Source of the DNA: Tateyamaria omphalii
Lineage (GTDB): Bacteria > Pseudomonadota > Alphaproteobacteria > Rhodobacterales > Rhodobacteraceae
NCBI RefSeq assembly: GCF_014651375.1
Contig: NZ_BMWT01000002.1
Coordinates: 377,477 to 441,476 of the forward strand
Length of the DNA stretch: 64,000 nt
Direction: 5' to 3'
Below, one piece after another: positions 51,063 to 59,579 of the stretch (the stretch's first letter is position 1; each line of letters begins with the position of its first letter). Under the pieces are notes generated by a model, which searched no databases, was not told where the DNA came from, and saw only the letters and a list, made by a program, of their open reading frames with translations. Made by a program: the position numbers and the translations under genes.

Positions 51063-52400
51063 TTAATTTGGCAGCGCAAATACCTGACCGGGGAAAATCA
51101 GGTCCGGATTGCGGATGCGATCGCGGTTGGCCTCAAAGACCTGCACGTAGAGCGTACCTTCGCCATAACGATCGCGGGCGATGGCCCAAAGCGTGTTGCC
51201 CGCTTGAACGGTAATCTGCGTCGCTGGTGCGTCCTCGCCATCCGCTTCCGCCAGCACCTCTGGGTCTTCACGGCGAAACGGTGTTTCAACCCGGCTTGTC
51301 ACTTCTCCGGCGTCGTTCAGCTCGTCCACGCGGAGCGTGTACGTTCCCTTGTCGATCTCGGGCAGTTCGCCCTTCCATCTGCCATCGTCACTTACGTCGA
51401 TATCGGCCACCGGCGTATTATTGACGTAGACCCTAACCGCCTCTGCGTCAGATTGCGCGCGCCCGGCGAGTTCCACGTCACCGGTGTCCGAATAGCTGAT
51501 GCTGTCGAGTGCAATATTGTCCAGCGCCTCGGGTGCCACATTGCTCAGAACCTCCACGCCATCGGCGGTCGATTTAAGGACCGTCACCTGTGTCTCGGAT
51601 TCTGATGCGGTTACACCTGTTTCCTCTTCAACCGAAGCGACCGCGCTGCCCTCATCGGATGTCACGCCATCGGACGCCGGTGTCTGCGTTTCCTGAACAG
51701 GGTCTGCCTGTGCCACGTCTTCGGTTGGCGCCGCGACCGGTGCTACTTTGATCGTTTCCGCAGCATCGGATGCAACCGGAACCTCGTCTACTTGCGACAG
51801 TGCTTTTGGCTCTTCGACAGGTTCAACGGCCACCACTTCCGCATCCTGAGGCTCGCTTACCGCCACCTCTGCATCGGCCACGACTTCGGGTGTCGCAGGC
51901 TCTGTCGGTTCGGGCGCGGGTTGTGCTTGCGGGGCCAGTATCACCTCATCCACCGAAGCGATCTCATCTTCACCGACGCGTTGTATGACCGTCAAAACCT
52001 GCGCCTTAGCGCTTGGTGGCAAAATGGTTATTGCAGCAAAACTTCCGCCGTCATCTGTGGTTGTTTCGGTGTTTTCAGTTCCATCAAGAAACACGGCCAC
52101 TTTGCTTCCGGGGGCTGCGCGGCCAGCAATCACAGTCAACCCATCCGCCTCGACCCTGACTTCATCAATTGACGGCGGGTCGGCAGGAAGCACGTCTTCT
52201 TTTGGTTGCGCTTTGGCTTGTTGTTTCGGTTCAGCCTCAGCTGCCTGTGCTACTTCCGAGGTTGGAACCAGCGGTGCTTGGGACGTGTCTGCGCGGTTTG
52301 AATTGATGTACAGCCCAGCTCCGACCGCCGCAGCAACGACGACAATCACAGTCCCCGCCAAGGCACCGTTCGATCCGGCAAATGCCGACCATTTGGACAT
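51063..52400 (-). CDS. Membrane-anchored LysM peptidoglycan-binding protein
   Basis: 445 residues: an N-terminal helix (about 14-34), a beta domain (VRVEADGLTVIAGRAAPGS...) of Ig-like or BON-adjacent type, a long acidic Ala/Val/Glu/Pro-rich linker (about 125-270), a second similar beta domain (SYSDTGDVELAGRAQSD), and a C-terminal LysM (VQAGNTLWAIARDRYG...RNPDLIFPGQVFALP). The linker could span the periplasm to the cell wall. ATG at 52400 is preferred: AAGGGTGAAC stands before it. Function in the envelope is otherwise unknown. Confidence 0.85.
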   Translation of the reverse strand: MSKWSAFAGSNGALAGTVIVVVAAAVGAGLYINSNRADTSQAPLVPTSEVAQAAEAEPKQQAKAQPKEDVLPADPPSIDEVRVEADGLTVIAGRAAPGSKVAVFLDGTENTETTTDDGGSFAAITILPPSAKAQVLTVIQRVGEDEIASVDEVILAPQAQPAPEPTEPATPEVVADAEVAVSEPQDAEVVAVEPVEEPKALSQVDEVPVASDAAETIKVAPVAAPTEDVAQADPVQETQTPASDGVTSDEGSAVASVEEETGVTASESETQVTVLKSTADGVEVLSNVAPEALDNIALDSISYSDTGDVELAGRAQSDAEAVRVYVNNTPVADIDVSDDGRWKGELPEIDKGTYTLRVDELNDAGEVTSRVETPFRREDPEVLAEADGEDAPATQITVQAGNTLWAIARDRYGEGTLYVQVFEANRDRIRNPDLIFPGQVFALPN

Positions 52401-52526
52401 GTTCACCCTTTCCACCGCACCGGTTTGCCCGGTTTCGTTGCGCTTGCATAACAGGCAGCGCTATAGCGGTCAAAAGAACGGCGTCACAAAACCATCACTT
52501 TCGCGCGCCCGTTACAGGAGCACCAC

Positions 52527-53078
52527 ATGTCCCCATTTTCCGTATGCGTCTATTGTGGCTCACGCCCCGGTAACACGCCCCGCTACACGGTTGAAGCTGA
52601 GGCCCTTGGTGCCGGGATTGCGGAACGGGGATGGCAGCTTGTCTATGGCGCGGGCGATGTGGGGCTGATGGGATCGGTAGCGCGTGCCGCGCAAGCGGGC
52701 GGTGCCGATACGTTTGGGGTCATCCCCCGCCATCTGGTCGATTGGGAGGTCGGCAAAACCGATCTGACCCGATACGTCGTGACCGAAACCATGCACGAGC
52801 GCAAAAAGGTCATGTTCATGAACTGTGATGTAGTTGTCGTGCTGCCGGGCGGTGCCGGATCCCTGGACGAGTTGTTCGAAGTTCTGACATGGCGACAACT
52901 TGGCCTGCATGAAAAACCCGTGGTGCTGGTCAACGTAGATCGGTACTGGGACCCATTGATCACGCTTCTGGAACACGTGGTTTCCGGTGGATTTGCCGAC
53001 GCCTCATTGTTGGACTATTTCGAAGTCACCGAGGACGCGGAAAGCACATTAACTGCGCTTACCAAGACCATGTCATAA
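52527..53078 (+). CDS. LOG family protein (cytokinin riboside phosphoribohydrolase-like)
   Basis: 183 residues, TIGR00730 family. Hydrolyses nucleoside 5'-monophosphates such as cytokinin ribotides or AMP to base and ribose phosphate. The signature PGGAGSLDELFE and the upstream MHERKKVM are intact, so it is the catalytic LOG type. The N-terminal FSVCVYCGSRPG is typical. It ends at a bidirectional terminator shared with sodB. Confidence 0.93.
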   Translation: MSPFSVCVYCGSRPGNTPRYTVEAEALGAGIAERGWQLVYGAGDVGLMGSVARAAQAGGADTFGVIPRHLVDWEVGKTDLTRYVVTETMHERKKVMFMNCDVVVVLPGGAGSLDELFEVLTWRQLGLHEKPVVLVNVDRYWDPLITLLEHVVSGGFADASLLDYFEVTEDAESTLTALTKTMS

Positions 53079-53086
53079 AACAAAAA

Positions 53087-53112
53087 AAGGCCGATCTGCG
53101 CAATCGGCCTTC
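53087..53112. terminator. Bidirectional terminator between LOG gene and sodB
   Basis: AAGGCCGAT and ATCGGCCTT form a perfect 9-bp stem with a seven-base loop. An A7 run on the left serves as the T-run for sodB on the minus strand; the plus side ends in TTCCT. Confidence 0.9.
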
Positions 53113-53135
53113 CTGCATATTCTCTACGCGGCAGC

Positions 53136-53735
53136 TCACATGCGGCTTGCTACATTTTCCCAGTTGACCAGATTGTCCAGGAAGTTGGTCAGGTAGGCAG
53201 GCCGTTTGTTACGGAAGTCGATGTAGTACGAGTGCTCCCATACATCGCAGCCCAGAAGCGCTGTTTGCCCAAAGCACAATGGGTTCACGCCATTCTCTGT
53301 CTTCGTGATCGCAAGGCTGCCGTCTTTTTCTTTGACCAGCCATGCCCAGCCCGATCCGAACTGGCCGGCACCAGCTGCAGAAAACTGTTCCTTGAACGCA
53401 TCAACCGAGCCAAAGTTCTCGACCAGCGCTTTTTCCAACTCACCCGGCATTGCGCTATCGCCTGGACCCATCATCTCCCAGAACTGGTTGTGGTTCCAAA
53501 GCTGGCTGATGTTGTTGAAGATACCATTTTGCGCCACGGCTTTCGCGTCGTAGGTGCCGACAATGATTTCTTCGAGAGACTTGCCAGCCCACTCGGTGCC
53601 TTCAATGGCCTTGTTGCCGTTCACGACATAGGCGTTGTGGTGCAGGTCGTGGTGATATTCCAGCGTTTCCTTGGACATGCCCTTGGATGCAAGTGCGTCG
53701 TGAGCATAGGGAAGGTCGGGAAGTTCAAAAGCCAT
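53136..53735 (-). CDS. sodB: Superoxide dismutase (Fe/Mn family)
   Basis: 199 residues, cytosolic. Converts superoxide to H2O2 and O2. Metal ligands are in LEYHHDLHHNAYV (His27 region), SQLWNHNQFW, and DVWEHSYYIDF (Asp and His). GAGQFGSGWAWL resembles the iron-type pattern in alphaproteobacteria, but metal choice cannot be settled by eye. The ATG at 53735 is the family start (MAFELPDLPYA); GGGGGCCCCC lies before it in place of a good ribosome site. Confidence 0.97.
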   Translation of the reverse strand: MAFELPDLPYAHDALASKGMSKETLEYHHDLHHNAYVVNGNKAIEGTEWAGKSLEEIIVGTYDAKAVAQNGIFNNISQLWNHNQFWEMMGPGDSAMPGELEKALVENFGSVDAFKEQFSAAGAGQFGSGWAWLVKEKDGSLAITKTENGVNPLCFGQTALLGCDVWEHSYYIDFRNKRPAYLTNFLDNLVNWENVASRM

Positions 53736-53834
53736 GGGGGCCCCCTTTGTAGTATTGCAAGGTTGTGCCTGACAGATTGTGCTCGATGCTGCAAGTTCAA
53801 CCCAAAACCGCAAAATTCAATCAGCTACGGTCAA

Positions 53835-54239
53835 TCACTTGCTCGGCAGTTGGCCCACTTCGCAGGTGCCGTTACCGTTGAACGAGTTCGTGACACCGGG
53901 CATGGATCCACGCACGATTACTCGTTTGGTGTTGGTGTCTAGTTCTATGCGATACCCGATCCGAGCGGGTCGAGGGTTGGCCGGTATGTTGTTCACCCGG
54001 TAAGTGAAACGATATTTACCGTTTCCGCGATCTTTGAGCTTTGCCGAGATTGGTTTTCCGTGAACGGCGTGAACAATGGAATCGTACACAAGTGCCGTTT
54101 TCGCAGATGGTTCAAACTGCAATGCAAGTACTGGAGAAATAAATCCATCTCCGGTGTCTCGCACCTTGCAAACATAGTCGATTGCAAATGCAGGTGATGC
54201 CACAACCGCGACCACGAACAAACTACTCAAAAAACGCAT
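53835..54239 (-). CDS. Periplasmic protein of unknown function, paralogue A
   Basis: 134 residues with a signal peptide (RFLSSLFVVAVVASPAFA, cleavage before IDY). The mature part aligns along its whole length with the neighbour at 54379-54783: shared YVC, SPVLA, ALVYD, VHG.P.SAK, KYR, IP...PAR..YR, IVRG and GTC. Two conserved cysteines may form a disulfide. ATG at 54239 has AGGGGAAG seven bases upstream. No family known to me. The pair is visibly more A/T-rich than the surroundings. Confidence 0.75.
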   Translation of the reverse strand: MRFLSSLFVVAVVASPAFAIDYVCKVRDTGDGFISPVLALQFEPSAKTALVYDSIVHAVHGKPISAKLKDRGNGKYRFTYRVNNIPANPRPARIGYRIELDTNTKRVIVRGSMPGVTNSFNGNGTCEVGQLPSK

Positions 54240-54378
54240 ATCTTCCCCTTGTAAGTGTTGTGACGTCACCACCCGAGCTTCACAAGTCCAATTCAGTTCA
54301 ATCGAATAGGATGTACTGCTCAGACAGCGAATCTTGAGCCATCCGCGTGGTCAGAAATTTAGCAGCAAAGCCAAACGT

Positions 54379-54783
54379 CTATTCAGTGAACTTTTCTTTC
54401 ACGCAAGTGCCGCGCCCCTGCACGGTGTTGTCCGCAGCAAATATATTGCCACGCACAATAGCCTGTTGGGTGGCAACGTTCATTGTGGCTCGGTAACTCA
54501 CTCTTGCAGGTGTGCTGGTGGTTGGGATTCCGCTTACAACCCATTGCAGACGATACTTCTGGTCACCCATTTTTTTAACTTTTGCGGAAACAGGTTCGCC
54601 ATGGACCTCATGAATAAACACGTCGTAGACCAAAGCGCTTTTCTGCCCAGGGACAAAATCAAACGCCAAAACCGGTGAAACGAATGAATTTCGCGCGGCC
54701 TTGATTTCGCAAACATACTGTTCCGCAACAGCCGACGTCGCAACTCCAAGAAGAACAAACGCAGACAGAAAAAACACCCTCAT
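54379..54783 (-). CDS. Periplasmic protein of unknown function, paralogue B
   Basis: 134 residues, the same length as paralogue A and alignable without gaps. Signal peptide RVFFLSAFVLLGVATSAVA, mature start EQYVCEI. Differences are spread over the chain, so the duplication is not recent. The gene order B then A on the minus strand with a 139-base spacer suggests separate expression signals. Probably a small beta-rich envelope protein. Confidence 0.75.
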   Translation of the reverse strand: MRVFFLSAFVLLGVATSAVAEQYVCEIKAARNSFVSPVLAFDFVPGQKSALVYDVFIHEVHGEPVSAKVKKMGDQKYRLQWVVSGIPTTSTPARVSYRATMNVATQQAIVRGNIFAADNTVQGRGTCVKEKFTE

Positions 54784-54851
54784 GACACACTCTTAAATTG
54801 AACTTGTCTGCGACTAATAATACAGAATTCGCGGCCTCGTCCAGCCTTGGA

Positions 54852-55415
54852 TCAATTGACTGCGGACCCTGTCGCAGAAGCTGTTTTGAGCAAGTCAAAA
54901 ACATACTGTGCTTGACTGCGGAAACATATGATGCGGAACCGATCAGTATCGTGCAGCCAGAACGCAGCCGGAACCTGTGCCATCCGCGTACGCCGGAACA
55001 TGCCGCTCGTAAATTGATCCGGTGCCAGATCCACGGGCACAAGTTTGGCCAAAACGTCGCGCGCATGGGCGCCGGATACATCAAACAGCGCGCGCGCGTC
55101 CGACACGTCAACGCAAAGGCTGTGCGTGTTGCCCAAAGTATCCTGCATCTGCTCCAGTTTGTTGGAAACCTGATCGTAAGAGCACAGGATCAACAGCTCG
55201 TCCGGTGACATCCAGCAGATACCCCGGTCATCGACACAATTGGCCCGCCCGCGCTCGGGCATTTCCAAAGACGCCGCGCTGGTTGCGGCCTTTTGGACCT
55301 TCGCATCTGTCAGCTGTCCGCGCAGCGTGATCATCCCCTGCAAAGGCACTTCGGTCACGGTCGCGATACCTTGGGTCCATGTCGCGCCGTTCAATGCACT
55401 TACAGCATTAGACAT
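54852..55415 (-). CDS. soxG: Sarcosine oxidase, gamma subunit
   Basis: 187 residues; smallest large subunit of the heterotetrameric sarcosine oxidase, a GcvT-like fold lacking the full folate site. Family patterns VPLQGMITLRGQLTD, CWMSPDELLILC and the C-terminal SQAQYVFDLLKTA are seen. ATG at 55415 (MSNAVSALNG) overlaps the soxA stop by eight bases, so the two are coupled. Last gene of the sox operon. Confidence 0.92.
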   Translation of the reverse strand: MSNAVSALNGATWTQGIATVTEVPLQGMITLRGQLTDAKVQKAATSAASLEMPERGRANCVDDRGICWMSPDELLILCSYDQVSNKLEQMQDTLGNTHSLCVDVSDARALFDVSGAHARDVLAKLVPVDLAPDQFTSGMFRRTRMAQVPAAFWLHDTDRFRIICFRSQAQYVFDLLKTASATGSAVN

Positions 55416-58400
55416 TCTGCTTCTCCCCATCCGGGTCATAGAAGATCGGGCTGACGATCCTGGCCTTATAGGTCGTGCCATCAGTGCCGGGGAAGTCGAT
55501 CACTTCGCCCATACGGTCCGGCCCATGCAGGACCAGTCCCATGGCGATCCCCTTGTTCAGGTTCGGCGAATGGTACGATGATGTCACCCGCCCTTGCATG
55601 TTGCGCTGGCCGTTTTCATTTGTGCCTTCGGCAACTGCGTAAGCTCCATCCGGCAGTACAGAGCCATCAAGAGTTTCCAGACCGACCAGCTTCCAACGCT
55701 CTGGATCGGTCATATGGGTGCGTTCTTGCGCGCGCTTGCCCAGATAGTCTTCCTTCTTCTTGGACAGTGCCCAATGCAGTCCAAGGTCCTGGGGAATGAC
55801 GGTGCCGTCCGTTTCGTCCCCAATCATGATGAAGCCTTTCTCCGCACGCAGGATATGCAGTGCTTCGGTGCCATAGGGCATGACACCCAGATCAGCTCCG
55901 ACCGACATAAGCGCATCCCAGAACGCCTGCCCTTCTGAAGCACGCACCGCAATTTCGTAGCTCAGTTCACCTGAGAACGAAATCCGATAGGCTCGAACGT
56001 CGAAGCCGCCCAAGGTGCCATCAGCCCATTCCATGAAACCAAGCGCCTCGGCCGAGACATCCATTCCTCCGAGCGCTTCAAGTACCTTGCGTGCATTTGG
56101 ACCAACCACCGCCACCTGAGCATATTGCTCGGTCACGTTGGCAACATAGACCTGCATGTCCCACCACTCGGTCTGCAGCCATTCTTCCATATGGCCGTGG
56201 ATGCGCTCGGCCCCACCGGTCGTTGTGTGGCAAAGGAATGTATCTTCATCAATCCGGGCGACAACGCCATCGTCGATGAGAAAGCCATTTTCGCTGCACA
56301 TCAGCCCATAGCGGCATTTGCCGGGTTTCAGCGTGCTCATCATGTTGGTGTAGAGCATGTCGAGAAACTTGCCCGCGTCGGGCCCTTTGACGATCAACTT
56401 GCCAAGAGTAGAAGCATCGAGAAGCCCGAGGTTTTCGCGCACATTCTTTGTCTCGCGCATGACCGCGTCGTGTACAGTTTCGCCGCTACGAACATAGGCG
56501 TAGGGACGGCGCCAATGGCCCACTGGTTCCCAGTCTGCCCCGTTCGCATCGTGCCAATCGTGGATAGGTGTTCGGCGCACGGGCTGAAACACTTTCCCCC
56601 GCGCCTCACCCGCAATCGCCCCCATTGATATTGGGGTATAGGGAGGACGGAACGTCGTTGTGCCAGTTTGTGGGATCGGTTGGTTGAGAGCATCCGACAG
56701 GATTGCGAGCCCGTTGATATTGCTCAGCTTGCCTTGATCCGTCGCCATACCCAACGTGGTATAGCGCTTGGCGTGTTCGACGCTTTCGAACCCTTCCTGC
56801 GCTGCCAGTTGAACATCGGACACCTTCACATCATTTTGATAATCAAGCCACGCCTTGCTGCGCAACGCCGTACCGGCGCCTTGCGGCATCAACCAGACAG
56901 GTGCCATGGCAGCCTCTTCAACGCTGCTGGCATCCGGAACGGTCGACTTTCTTGGCTTGTGACCGGTGGCACGTGCGGCTGCGTTCCCCATCGCGTGTGC
57001 ATCACCAACCAGTTCAGCCAACCCGAAGTGCCCATTTGCTGATCCTGCCGGACTGACAAAAGCGCTGCCATCCGCACCCGTCGGTGCTTTATCCACATCC
57101 GGACGGAACATGGCAAAATCGTCGTCCCAGAACAGTTTCCCACCGCAATGCGACCATAAGTGCACAACAGGGGACCAGCCGCCTGACATGGCGACCGCAT
57201 CACAGGTGATCTCTTCCTGCACTGCGCCCTCGCCTGCTTGCGAACAGACCGCAACACCGGTGACCCGTTTGCCGCCCAAAACCTTGGACACGCCATGTCC
57301 CATCAACACTCGGATCCCCGCGGCCTTTGCTTCGGAAACCAGCGGACTGTCGACCGGCAGCACGCGCGCATCCAAAATGGCTGGAATGTCCAGTCCCGCC
57401 GCTTTCAAAGCGCTTGCGGTGCGATATGCATCGTCATTGTTAGTCACAATGACTGTCCGGTCGCCCGGGCTGACGCCATAGTTCACGACGTAGTCCCGCA
57501 CCGCCGATGCCAGCATGACACCGGGAATATCGTTGCCTGCAAACGAAAGCGGGCGTTCAATCGCTCCGGTAGCGGTGATCACGTGCCCTGCCCGAATGCG
57601 CCACAGCCGATGGCGTGGCCCATCCTTTTCGGGTGCGTGGTCATTCAGTCGCTCGTAACCCAGCACATACCCATGGTCATAAACGCCCGCCCCCATCAAA
57701 CGGGTACGCATTGTGACATTGGGCATGTCGTTCAACTCAGACAAGAGTTCATCCACGACGTTATCCACAGGCTTGCCGTCAACGTTCCCACCATCCACCG
57801 GCGCACGTCCACCCCAATGGGCAGTTTGCTCGATAAGAAGAACCCGAGCACCTGCCTTACCTGCAGCGCGTGCAGAAACCAGACCTGCAATGCCGCCGCC
57901 AACAACAAGCACATCGCAGAATGCATGGAAGTGTTCGTAGGTGTCCTGATCACGCCCCTTAGGCGCTTGCCCCAATCCAGCGGCTTGCCGGATGAAGGGT
58001 TCGTAGACGTGTTTCCACAGCGGCCGCGGATGGATGAACATCTTGTAGTAGAAACCAGCCGGCATAAAGCGGGACAGCTTGGCGTTGATTGCACCCACAT
58101 CGAATTCCAGGCTCGGCCAGTGGTTTTGCGACGTGGCAAGCAGCCCCTCGAAAAGCTCTGTTGTCGTGGCACGCTGGTTCGGCTCGAACTTGCCCTCGAC
58201 ACCAAGGTTCACCAGTGCATTCGGCTCTTCCGGCCCAGCGGCGACAATCCCGCGTGGGCGGTGATACTTGAACGACCTGCCAACCAGCATCTGATCATTG
58301 GCCAGCAGCGCTGAGGCAAGCGTATCACCTTCGAACCCGCGCATTTGCTGCCCGTTGAAAATAAAGCGAACGGCCTTGTCCTTGTTCAGAAGGCGACCGC

Positions 58401-58422
58401 CAGTTGCGAGACGTGTGCTCAT
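55408..58422 (-). CDS. soxA: Sarcosine oxidase, alpha subunit
   Basis: 1004 residues, normal for the alpha subunit. N-terminal 2Fe-2S-ferredoxin-like fold without cluster (about 10-100), the NAD-binding dinucleotide fold VLVVGGGIAGLVSARAAGKA (about 170), and a C-terminal aminomethyltransferase (GcvT) half (about 600-1000) that passes the formaldehyde unit to tetrahydrofolate. Together the complex oxidises sarcosine to glycine, H2O2 and 5,10-methylene-THF. Begins 70 bases after soxD. Confidence 0.97.
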   Translation of the reverse strand: MSTRLATGGRLLNKDKAVRFIFNGQQMRGFEGDTLASALLANDQMLVGRSFKYHRPRGIVAAGPEEPNALVNLGVEGKFEPNQRATTTELFEGLLATSQNHWPSLEFDVGAINAKLSRFMPAGFYYKMFIHPRPLWKHVYEPFIRQAAGLGQAPKGRDQDTYEHFHAFCDVLVVGGGIAGLVSARAAGKAGARVLLIEQTAHWGGRAPVDGGNVDGKPVDNVVDELLSELNDMPNVTMRTRLMGAGVYDHGYVLGYERLNDHAPEKDGPRHRLWRIRAGHVITATGAIERPLSFAGNDIPGVMLASAVRDYVVNYGVSPGDRTVIVTNNDDAYRTASALKAAGLDIPAILDARVLPVDSPLVSEAKAAGIRVLMGHGVSKVLGGKRVTGVAVCSQAGEGAVQEEITCDAVAMSGGWSPVVHLWSHCGGKLFWDDDFAMFRPDVDKAPTGADGSAFVSPAGSANGHFGLAELVGDAHAMGNAAARATGHKPRKSTVPDASSVEEAAMAPVWLMPQGAGTALRSKAWLDYQNDVKVSDVQLAAQEGFESVEHAKRYTTLGMATDQGKLSNINGLAILSDALNQPIPQTGTTTFRPPYTPISMGAIAGEARGKVFQPVRRTPIHDWHDANGADWEPVGHWRRPYAYVRSGETVHDAVMRETKNVRENLGLLDASTLGKLIVKGPDAGKFLDMLYTNMMSTLKPGKCRYGLMCSENGFLIDDGVVARIDEDTFLCHTTTGGAERIHGHMEEWLQTEWWDMQVYVANVTEQYAQVAVVGPNARKVLEALGGMDVSAEALGFMEWADGTLGGFDVRAYRISFSGELSYEIAVRASEGQAFWDALMSVGADLGVMPYGTEALHILRAEKGFIMIGDETDGTVIPQDLGLHWALSKKKEDYLGKRAQERTHMTDPERWKLVGLETLDGSVLPDGAYAVAEGTNENGQRNMQGRVTSSYHSPNLNKGIAMGLVLHGPDRMGEVIDFPGTDGTTYKARIVSPIFYDPDGEKQNV

Positions 58423-58492
58423 GTGTAAGCCTCATCGCTGCGGCAGGCCTCGTAGCCTCCGGCGGTGGTATTTTCGGTCAGAAGAAACATGT

Positions 58493-58822
58493 TCACGAGA
58501 AAGCCCCCCACGACCAGCCGGGACGCTTTTCGCTGATCTTGTCGCAAATCTCTTTCGGAGGTTCGGTCACTTGCGCGGAATAGGTGCCAAAGACTTCGAG
58601 GGTCGTCGTGCAGCGTGCAGCATGAAACCACTTGCCGCAGCCATAGACATGGCGCCAGCGTTCGAAATGCACACCCTTGGGGTTTTCGCGCATAAACAGG
58701 TATTCTTCGAAGTCGCTGTCCGTTGATCCGGGCCCGAAGCGTTTTAGATGCGCCTCGCCTCCGGCGTGAAATTCGGTCTCTTCTCCGGTCTGACCACAAT
58801 AGGGGCAAGTCAGGATCAGCAT
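58493..58822 (-). CDS. soxD: Sarcosine oxidase, delta subunit
   Basis: 109 residues; the zinc-binding subunit. The CPYCGQ pair, a His in the FHAGGEAHL segment, and YGCGKWFHAARC supply the metal ligands. ATG at 58822 (MLILTCPYCG) is the family start. A UUCG-loop terminator lies just upstream (58854-58881), so soxDAG probably has its own promoter or relies on partial readthrough. Confidence 0.95.
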   Translation of the reverse strand: MLILTCPYCGQTGEETEFHAGGEAHLKRFGPGSTDSDFEEYLFMRENPKGVHFERWRHVYGCGKWFHAARCTTTLEVFGTYSAQVTEPPKEICDKISEKRPGWSWGAFS

Positions 58823-58853
58823 GGGCGCACTCCGATCACTGGAGCGGACATGC

Positions 58854-58881
58854 AAAAGGCGGACGTCCGAAGACGCCCGCC
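58854..58881 (-). terminator. UUCG-tetraloop terminator upstream of soxD
   Basis: On the minus strand GGCGGGCGTC-TTCG-GACGTCCGCC is followed by TTTT. The stem has one G-U pair. It ends the transcript of the small membrane gene at 58910-59128, and its right arm shares ACGTCCGCCTT with the palindrome at 19063. Confidence 0.88.
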
Positions 58882-58909
58882 TGATGCGGTCCGAATAGTT
58901 TGGGAGGTG

Positions 58910-59128
58910 TTATTCGGTTGGCATCGCCGTGCCTGTTGTACCGGTCGTGTCGGTTGCTGCCGGCGTGATGGCATTCTGCGTTGGGCCGCCTTCACCACCG
59001 CCCGAGCCAACGGAGCCGAGCAGTGCGAGAAGTGCCACAACGGCGACAATGACCGCGAAAGAGATAAGGAGCCCGCGGCCCGACACGCCGTCGCCACGAT
59101 GGATATTCGGGTTTGGATAGTCTGACAT
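58910..59128 (-). CDS. Small single-pass membrane protein between soxB and soxD
   Basis: 72 residues: a hydrophilic N-terminus (SDYPNPNIHRGDGVSGRG), one clear membrane helix (LLISFAVIVAVVALLALLGSV), and a Gly/Thr/Ala-rich tail. Preceded by GGAGGC near 59137 on the minus strand. It is not a sarcosine oxidase subunit known to me. Ending at its own terminator, it is an independent gene placed inside the sox region. Confidence 0.7.
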   Translation of the reverse strand: MSDYPNPNIHRGDGVSGRGLLISFAVIVAVVALLALLGSVGSGGGEGGPTQNAITPAATDTTGTTGTAMPTE

Positions 59129-59300
59129 GTGTAAGCCTCCGTTCTATGGGCTTCCATGTCATCACGCAGGTGCGCTGGCGCAATATCAGGGACCTTGGGT
59201 CTGAAAAACGGGCTGAGCACAGCCGGTTTTGCACCAAAACAACGGCTGCATCCCGCCGGTTTTGCGATTTTTCGTGACCCAACGGTGATTTCTGTGCAAG

Positions 59301-59318
59301 TGTCAAGTAAAGTTGACA
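59301..59318. promoter_or_regulatory. Inverted repeat TGTCAA-N6-TTGACA, PpsR/CrtJ-like
   Basis: Perfect 6-base arms around GTAAAG; the whole fits TGT-N12-ACA, the site of the photosynthesis repressor PpsR. It touches the ribosome site (AGGAGGT) of the small gene at 59329 and also lies upstream of the divergent small gene at 59128. Each arm doubles as a TTGACA-type -35 box, so a simple promoter reading is also possible. Confidence 0.45.
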
Positions 59319-59328
59319 GGAGGTCACT

Positions 59329-59514
59329 ATGGATCATACGACTGGCGCCATCCTGATCTTTGGCGCAATTGCCGCGGGTGCCATCATTATGTTTGTTCTG
59401 GAACGCCGGGCAGCCGCCAAACGGCTGGAAGCGCGTGGTGGACGGGAAATCGACGTTGCCAACTTGATCGCATTTGGCTCTGCCGCTGGCGAAGGGAAGA
59501 AAACGCACGAGTGA
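59329..59514 (+). CDS. Small single-pass membrane protein of unknown function
   Basis: 61 residues: one helix at about 6-24 (GAILIFGAIAAGAIIMFVL), then a basic stretch (ERRAAAKRLEAR) and a short soluble tail. The AGGAGGT ribosome site six bases before the ATG is among the strongest in the window, so translation is likely. It stands opposite in direction to soxB and soxDAG, between them. No family recognised. Confidence 0.72.
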   Translation: MDHTTGAILIFGAIAAGAIIMFVLERRAAAKRLEARGGREIDVANLIAFGSAAGEGKKTHE

Positions 59515-59579
59515 TGCGCAAGCAGGACCGAACACGTCCTGCCAGACATCCAGCCCATCGCGTTGCATGACGTCCTGCA

